Positions 59,358-64,000 of a stretch of 64,000 bases of DNA are shown in pieces. The DNA is from Micavibrio_C sp046294845 (GTDB lineage: Bacteria > Pseudomonadota > Alphaproteobacteria > Micavibrionales > Micavibrionaceae). Position numbers and translations under genes: made by a program. The first letter of the stretch is position 1. Each line of letters starts with the position of its first letter. The stretch covers positions 1,860,001-1,924,000 of the forward strand of contig JBKBNU010000001.1 of the NCBI GenBank assembly GCA_046294845.1, read 5' to 3'. The notes under the pieces are model-generated. The model saw only the letters and a program-made list of their open reading frames with translations, made no database searches and had not been told where the DNA came from.

Positions 59358-59909
59358 TCAGGAGGAAGCCTTCTCATCCTGCTCGAACAGTATCTTGTTC
59401 AACTCACCCCTGAACTTTGAAGCATCGGCAATAAAAGGGACAACCGTTACACGGCTACCAGTTCCCGTGATCACGACACTGGCATAACCCAAAATCTGAC
59501 CAATAATGGTGCGCGACAACTCAACGCTTTCCAGCTTTGTATAACGGAACTGGATGGTATCGAGGTTAATAATACCGTGACGAATGATAACCCGCTTGTC
59601 TGTAGCCGCCAGCAAGAGGAAGTATTTTGTCATATAGGCGATACCGAGCATGATCACACTGACCAGCATCAGAAATGCCCCCAAGGAGAACGCCTTGGTC
59701 ATAACAATCACCGAGAGAACAAAAACCACAATACCCTTCCAGAAGATACCGGGGCTGATCGTAGCAACGCGCAAAACCTTTTCATCGGGCATCAGGATGG
59801 ACTCCAGAGCCTCTAGACCCGTAGCTGTCGTACGCTCTTTACCAGCGGCAATCTTCTCAGGAAGCAGCGATTTCTTTGCTTCAGCAGCCTGCTTATTCTC
59901 TTTTGTCAT
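59358..59909 (-). CDS. bPH2-domain membrane protein
   Basis: 183 aa, YdbS/bPH2-like. A 45-residue polar N terminus is followed by two close hydrophobic segments (about residues 54-72 and 75-92) and a bacterial PH domain with TDKRVIIRHGIINLDTIQFRYTKLESVELSRTIIGQILGYASVVITGTGS, whose DKR-x-I-x-R-x-G and I-x-S-V/E-V pattern is diagnostic. Such proteins sit in the inner membrane; their role is unknown. The ATG overlaps the stop of the gene at 59906 (ATGA). Last gene of the pfkA unit. Confidence 0.82.
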   Translation of the reverse strand: MTKENKQAAEAKKSLLPEKIAAGKERTTATGLEALESILMPDEKVLRVATISPGIFWKGIVVFVLSVIVMTKAFSLGAFLMLVSVIMLGIAYMTKYFLLLAATDKRVIIRHGIINLDTIQFRYTKLESVELSRTIIGQILGYASVVITGTGSRVTVVPFIADASKFRGELNKILFEQDEKASS

Positions 59910-60436
59910 GACACCCGTGCCTTCTCGATTGCGCGTCTAAATGCAATAGGATTTGATATAGGAGGCAAAATCACTTCGCCCACACCCATCCCGCGCACCA
60001 TGATGCGTCCATAACCAAAAATACGCCCCAGAATTGATTGTAACACATTCACGCCCTCAATACGGTCTATACTCATTTCACCGACATAACGGGCCACCAA
60101 TCCGCGCTTGAAAATCAGACGCATATTGGTGATGGCAATTTCTGTTGTGGCCTTGGCCACCATCATTGAGGCAAAGCGCATCACACCAAAGATAAAAACA
60201 AAAAACGCGAAGATACGAATACCGGGGTGAAGTTCCTGAACCTTGCCCAGCGCCGTTTCAGCAATGAACCCTGTCCAGTAATTTTCCTGAAAATACACCG
60301 CTGCTACAATGACAGCGATACAACCCAATATGCCCCAGAAAATGGCCAGCACCGCTTTGAGCGTATACATCCAATGGAAATATCCGATATGGATGATTTC
60401 CTCATCAGGACTCAAAGACTGCTGGACATAGAGCAT
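59906..60436 (-). CDS. bPH2-domain membrane protein
   Basis: 176 aa, same family as the next gene but only distantly similar. Two hydrophobic segments (about residues 26-47 and 74-92) are followed by the PH domain: ITNMRLIFKRGLVARYVGEMSIDRIEGVNVLQSILGRIFGYGRI. The N-terminal LSPDEEIIHIGYFHWMYTLKA segment is typical of bPH2 proteins. It begins six bases after the pfkA stop, so the three genes form one unit. Having two different bPH2 proteins side by side suggests a heteromeric complex, as in YdbS/YdbT pairs, but this is inference. Confidence 0.82.
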   Translation of the reverse strand: MLYVQQSLSPDEEIIHIGYFHWMYTLKAVLAIFWGILGCIAVIVAAVYFQENYWTGFIAETALGKVQELHPGIRIFAFFVFIFGVMRFASMMVAKATTEIAITNMRLIFKRGLVARYVGEMSIDRIEGVNVLQSILGRIFGYGRIMVRGMGVGEVILPPISNPIAFRRAIEKARVS

Positions 60437-60442
60437 ATATTC

Positions 60443-61522
60443 TTAATCTCCCAACGAAATACCAAGGGCGCGGGCCGTATGCACCAGCGTACCATTGAGA
60501 TCCACTTGTTGATAGGCCTTGATTGCATCTTCGATAGCCACATCAATAACCTGTCTATTAGACCATGCTACCATACGGCCGAATTTACCTTCGTTAATAA
60601 GGTCAACAGCCTTAACCCCGAAGGCTGAGGCCAGTAAACGGTCATTATACGTAGGCTGGCTACCCCTCTGGACGTGACCAAGAACCGTTACACGTGTCTC
60701 GGAACCGGTCATTTCGGCAATTTTATTACTCAAATACTGGCCAATACCCCCATAACGCTTTTCGCCACCGTGGTATTCCAGCTCTACCTTGCTGCCATCC
60801 TGGTTTTTGACAGCTTCGGAAACAACGATCAGGCCAAAATTGCGGCCACTATCCTTGACCTGCTTGATCTTCGCCGCCACAGCTTCAAGATTATAAGGAA
60901 TTTCCGGAATCAGGATCACGTCCGCCCCACCCGCAATACCGGCAGCCAAGGCGATATGTCCGGCGTCGCGGCCCATCACTTCCAAAATCATGACGCGGTC
61001 ATGACTGGCCGCCGTCGGTTGCAGACGATCCAGCGCTTCCGTTGCCACAGCAACAGCCGTATCAAAGCCGGTTGATGTTTCTGTCATCCCTATATCGTTA
61101 TCGATGGTCTTGGGAATCCCCACCATCTTCAGCCCGCCTTGTGTAGCCAGCTTGTTCAGGATTGCAAAGCTGCCATCACCGCCAATACCGATAATGCCTT
61201 CAACATTCAAGGAACGGAAACCATCAATAATCTTGCCTGACAGATCTTTGGTTGAGCCATCAGCCATAGGAAACGCAAACGGATTGCCTTTGTTTGTTGT
61301 GCCCAGAATGGTGCCGCCCATACGCATCACATATGAGTCCATATCCTGCGGTGTGAGTACGCGATATTGCGCAGGGTCTTTCAACAAACCCGCTGTGCCA
61401 TTTATCAGACCAATAGTTTCCCAACCCAGAAGGTGAGCACGGTGTACGGCAGCCCTGATCGCTGCATTAAGACCGGCACAATCGCCGCCGCTTGTTAAAA
61501 TCGCAATCCGTTTCTTGGACAT
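60443..61522 (-). CDS. pfkA: 6-phosphofructokinase
   Basis: 359 aa. Phosphorylates fructose 6-phosphate in glycolysis. The nucleotide site reads GIGGDGSFA: Gly where PPi-dependent enzymes have Asp, which favours ATP. The catalytic loop reads PKTIDNDIG, with Lys where E. coli PfkA has Gly, as in PPi-type and some actinobacterial ATP enzymes. Other blocks: ILTSGGDCAGLNA, LEVMGRDAGHIALAAG, LGHVQRGSQPTYNDR. The frame is open eight codons upstream; GAGG eight bases before ATG 61522 fixes the start. First gene of a pfkA-bPH2-bPH2 unit. Confidence 0.92.
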   Translation of the reverse strand: MSKKRIAILTSGGDCAGLNAAIRAAVHRAHLLGWETIGLINGTAGLLKDPAQYRVLTPQDMDSYVMRMGGTILGTTNKGNPFAFPMADGSTKDLSGKIIDGFRSLNVEGIIGIGGDGSFAILNKLATQGGLKMVGIPKTIDNDIGMTETSTGFDTAVAVATEALDRLQPTAASHDRVMILEVMGRDAGHIALAAGIAGGADVILIPEIPYNLEAVAAKIKQVKDSGRNFGLIVVSEAVKNQDGSKVELEYHGGEKRYGGIGQYLSNKIAEMTGSETRVTVLGHVQRGSQPTYNDRLLASAFGVKAVDLINEGKFGRMVAWSNRQVIDVAIEDAIKAYQQVDLNGTLVHTARALGISLGD

Positions 61523-61656
61523 AATAAAAACCTCGTAAAGAAACACCCTCTAAAACAATACCCTATACATACACAATTTATGCTTACCAAACAACGGATT
61601 ATCTGGTAGTGTTTTGGAGCATAAAATAGTTTCTATAATCACCAGAGGCATTCCGG

Positions 61657-61857
61657 ATGGAAGACGAAGACGAACTGCGCGAGAAACTGGTTGAACTGAA
61701 ATCAGAACACCAGGATCTGGATGACATCATTGATAAAATGATGGCCCATCAGCCTATCGACTTTATCCAGATGCAACGCCTGAAGAAACGTAAACTGGCC
61801 CTGAAGGATATGATCCAGAAACTTGAAAGCCAGTTGCTGCCGGATATCATCGCATGA
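61657..61857 (+). CDS. YdcH-family (DUF465) small protein
   Basis: 66 aa, two helices. The pattern L-x-x-LK-x-EHQDLDDIIDKM followed by DFIQMQRLKKRKLALKDMIQKLES is the DUF465/YdcH signature. The family has no known function and is common upstream of unrelated genes in alphaproteobacteria. AGAGG lies eight bases before the ATG. Its stop overlaps the purE start (ATGA), so it is the first gene of the DUF465-purE-purK unit and may affect purE translation. Confidence 0.92.
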   Translation: MEDEDELREKLVELKSEHQDLDDIIDKMMAHQPIDFIQMQRLKKRKLALKDMIQKLESQLLPDIIA

Positions 61858-62339
61858 CTACGCCTCCCCTGATTGGTGTGATCATGGGGTCCCAGTCCGA
61901 TTGGGAAACCATGCAGCATGCCGTAGAAATTCTGAAATCATTCAACATCCCGCATGAAGTCAAAATTGTTTCAGCCCACCGCACACCTGACCGCCTTCAT
62001 GAATATGCCCAGACCGCCAGGCAACGCGGTCTGAAGGTTGTTATTGCCGGCGCCGGTGGGGCGGCACACTTGCCGGGCATGGTCGCAAGCCTGACCCCTT
62101 TGCCCGTCTTGGGGGTGCCAATTGAAAGCAAAATGCTTAAAGGGCTGGATAGCCTTTTATCGATTGTTCAAATGCCCGCCGGCATTCCTGTTGGAACACT
62201 GGCCATCGGTCAGGCAGGCGCCAAAAATGCGGCGCTGATGGCTGTATCCATTCTCTCGCTCTCGGACAGCTCTTTGGCCACACAGCTCGATGAATTCAGA
62301 CGCACCCAGACAGAAGCTGTCGCGGACACCCCGCAATGA
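61854..62339 (+). CDS. purE: N5-carboxyaminoimidazole ribonucleotide mutase
   Basis: 161 aa class I PurE. Converts N5-CAIR to CAIR in purine synthesis. IMGSQSDWETM near the N terminus, VSAHRTPDRL with the active-site histidine, and GAGGAAHLPGMVAS are all intact. Starts within the DUF465 stop codon and overlaps purK by four bases (ATGA). The last 15 residues (FRRTQTEAVADTPQ) are a variable tail. Works with PurK on the same transcript. Confidence 0.97.
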   Translation: MTTPPLIGVIMGSQSDWETMQHAVEILKSFNIPHEVKIVSAHRTPDRLHEYAQTARQRGLKVVIAGAGGAAHLPGMVASLTPLPVLGVPIESKMLKGLDSLLSIVQMPAGIPVGTLAIGQAGAKNAALMAVSILSLSDSSLATQLDEFRRTQTEAVADTPQ

Positions 62340-63406
62340 AGGTCGAAAGTAAAACCATCGGCATTTTGGGCGGCGGACAATTAGGCCGCATGAGCGTTCT
62401 GGCGGCCGCCCGCTTGGGTATGAAATGCCATATCTATTGCCCCGAAATTGATAGCCCCGCCTCTCAGGTTGCAGCGCTGACCATCAATGGCGACTATGAT
62501 GACAAAAAGAAACTGGCCGAGTTTGCCGCCGGTGTAGATGTCATTTCTTATGAGTTTGAAAATATTCCCGTTGAGGCCGTGCGCTATTTGCAAAAGCTCA
62601 AACCTGTATTCCCTGATGATCGTCTGCTGGAGATTGCCCAGCACAGACCCACCGAGAAAAAGTTCCTGAATGATATTGGCATATCGACAGCGCGCTGGGG
62701 TGTGGCCCAAAAAGCATCCGATATTGATACTGTTATGGCCGATATGAAGGTTGCCCATTGCATCCTGAAAACAACACGTTTTGGTTACGATGGCAAAGGA
62801 CAGATGAAATTTGTCCATGGCGATAACGCCAAGGAGGCCTGGAAGAAGCTCGGCGGGCAGGAACTGATCGTTGAAGAGATGCTGGACTTTGCCTGCGAGA
62901 TTTCAACGATTATCGCTCGTGACAAGCTGGGACAAACGGCGATCTATGGCCCCGTGCTGAATGAGCATCGCAATCATATTCTGGCCAAAAGCACCGTCCC
63001 CGCCCCCATCCCCGAAGAAATGGGTGAAAAGGCCCGCGCCATTACGCGTCTGCTGGCTGATGCCGTTGATCTGGTGGGAGTACTGGCGCTTGAGATGTTT
63101 ATCACGCGTGATGGCCATTTACTCGCGAATGAAATAGCCCCCCGCACCCATAATTCCGGTCACTGGACCATTGATGCCTGCGCCGTATCACAGTTTGAGC
63201 AACACGTCAGAACAATAGCGGGAATGCCCGTGGGAACCCCCGCCCGCCATTCCGATGCCGTTATGTTTAACCTGATCGGGATGGACGCCCACAGACCCCA
63301 TCAATGGCTTGAAAAGAAGAACGCCTGCCTCCATCTTTATGGTAAAGACGAGATCAAGGAAGGCCGTAAAATGGGACACGTCACCATTCTGGCGGATAAA
63401 CCATAG
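62336..63406 (+). CDS. purK: N5-carboxyaminoimidazole ribonucleotide synthase
   Basis: 356 aa ATP-grasp enzyme making N5-CAIR from AIR, ATP and bicarbonate. N-terminal TIGILGGGQLGRM, the ATP-grasp block CILKTTRFGYDGKGQ, and the metal site VGVLALEMFITRDGHLLANEIAPRTHNSGH are all present. It is coupled to purE through an ATGA overlap, the normal purEK order. No terminator hairpin is apparent in the 80 bp that follow. Confidence 0.97.
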   Translation: MKVESKTIGILGGGQLGRMSVLAAARLGMKCHIYCPEIDSPASQVAALTINGDYDDKKKLAEFAAGVDVISYEFENIPVEAVRYLQKLKPVFPDDRLLEIAQHRPTEKKFLNDIGISTARWGVAQKASDIDTVMADMKVAHCILKTTRFGYDGKGQMKFVHGDNAKEAWKKLGGQELIVEEMLDFACEISTIIARDKLGQTAIYGPVLNEHRNHILAKSTVPAPIPEEMGEKARAITRLLADAVDLVGVLALEMFITRDGHLLANEIAPRTHNSGHWTIDACAVSQFEQHVRTIAGMPVGTPARHSDAVMFNLIGMDAHRPHQWLEKKNACLHLYGKDEIKEGRKMGHVTILADKP

Positions 63407-63488
63407 ATAGACCTTTGAATACTTTACCCAATCCTTGGTGAATGCTAGCTTCTGTGTGGTTAATGACAAAGAAAGAACAAACCGCCAA

Positions 63489-64000
63489 ATGAAGTCTGTC
63501 ATATTTTTTTCAGCTTTTTGCCTGTCGCTGGGACTGCCGCAAATAGCCAACGCGAATGCAGAAAAATTCCTGACCGAAGAAAGCGTGATGGCGGTTCTTC
63601 AGCAATCCGCCACGGCTCCTACACTGGAATTTGCCGATTACGAGGCTTTTGTCCGCAACACAACACACAAAACCTATGTTGGTAAAATGAATGTGACCGT
63701 AACCCGCGATGGTGAAACAAAACCGTCTTCCTCTCAAACCCATGGTTATAACGAAATCATCAACGGCACACGCCATGCTTATGATAGCGTACAGAATGCC
63801 TATATCGAGCAATCCGTCCACGAAATCAAACTGACCCCTGATGCTCAAAAGGCGACGGTCGTCCACGATCTTCTGGTGGAGGACCAGCGCATGAATCCCG
63901 AAGATGTTGACGCTGCCCCGATCATGAGTGATTCATACACCAAATGTCAGGATGATTTCATTTTTACGCCCGGCATAGGACCTCAAATTATCAGGTCGGA
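63489..64000 (+). CDS. Putative exported protein, cut by the window end
   Basis: From ATG 63489 the frame stays open to the last base (170 complete codons). The N terminus is a signal peptide (MKSVIFFSAFCLSLGLPQIANA, probable cleavage after ANA), so the protein is likely periplasmic or secreted. The visible part is rich in beta-forming segments (EAFVRNTTHKTYVGKMNVTVTRDG) and has one cysteine near the end. No family recognised. AAAGAA upstream is a weak ribosome-binding site. It follows purK by 82 bp without a terminator. Confidence 0.6.
   Translation, partial: MKSVIFFSAFCLSLGLPQIANANAEKFLTEESVMAVLQQSATAPTLEFADYEAFVRNTTHKTYVGKMNVTVTRDGETKPSSSQTHGYNEIINGTRHAYDSVQNAYIEQSVHEIKLTPDAQKATVVHDLLVEDQRMNPEDVDAAPIMSDSYTKCQDDFIFTPGIGPQIIRS

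Overview
The window looks like a piece of an alphaproteobacterial chromosome of moderate GC (about 50% by eye). The evidence is the set of lineage-typical genes: an LdtR-type MarR regulator, DUF6356-like and DUF6898-like small proteins, an alphaproteobacterial-style motA/motB pair, and the nrdR-nusB-glyA-rpiB neighbourhood. I cannot name the genus. The concentration of amino-acid-degrading enzymes would fit a peptide- or prey-fed lifestyle such as that of Micavibrio-like bacteria, but that is inference. No tRNA, rRNA, CRISPR array, IS element or prophage was seen.

Left part (1-13.6 kb). After the tail of a chemoreceptor come two minus-strand operons for propionyl-CoA disposal. One is prpC-marC-prpD (1.1-4.5 kb). 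The other is methyltransferase-thiolase-panD-membrane protein-HSD10-like dehydrogenase-prpB (5.4-9.8 kb). The HSD10-like enzyme and thiolase can finish isoleucine degradation to acetyl-CoA plus propionyl-CoA, and PrpC/PrpD/PrpB run the 2-methylcitrate cycle. Next, on the plus strand, are a split SbmA/YddA-like ABC exporter, a hotdog thioesterase and an aminotransferase.

Middle part (13.6-36 kb). A 30-codon membrane miniprotein with a near-perfect Shine-Dalgarno, a structured leader and its own terminator precedes a large indolepyruvate ferredoxin oxidoreductase gene. The leucine-degradation (liu) genes follow on the minus strand: mccB, an FAD oxidase, liuC, mccA, HMG-CoA lyase and isovaleryl-CoA dehydrogenase. 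They are interrupted by an AT-rich putative phage abortive-infection (putAbiC-type) gene and a GC-rich, oppositely oriented EamA-like transporter. Then come an Uup-type ABC-F ATPase, a upp/URC1-like pair suggesting the URC uracil-degradation route, two unknown overlapping genes, methylmalonate-semialdehyde dehydrogenase (valine route) and an unknown protein.

Right part (36-64 kb). A tandem pair of HExxH putative metallopeptidases precedes rimO, nusB, nrdR, glyA and rpiB. After these come glutaryl-CoA dehydrogenase with a LysE exporter, an LdtR-type regulator, 3-hydroxyisobutyryl-CoA hydrolase (valine route), hemB, an EAL-domain protein, motA-motB, parC, recO, a histidine phosphatase, a MepK-like endopeptidase next to a YcbB-like L,D-transpeptidase, pfkA with two PH-domain membrane proteins, DUF465-purE-purK, and the start of a secreted protein cut by the window end. 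Leucine, isoleucine, valine, lysine/tryptophan and aromatic amino-acid catabolism therefore converge within one 64 kb stretch.

The items I consider most worth following up are the miniprotein locus at 13.6-13.8 kb, the abortive-infection gene inside the liu cluster, the URC1-upp pair, the HExxH tandem, and a two-member unknown family (4.6 kb and 33.4 kb) that aligns without gaps around a WIE[WF]D motif.
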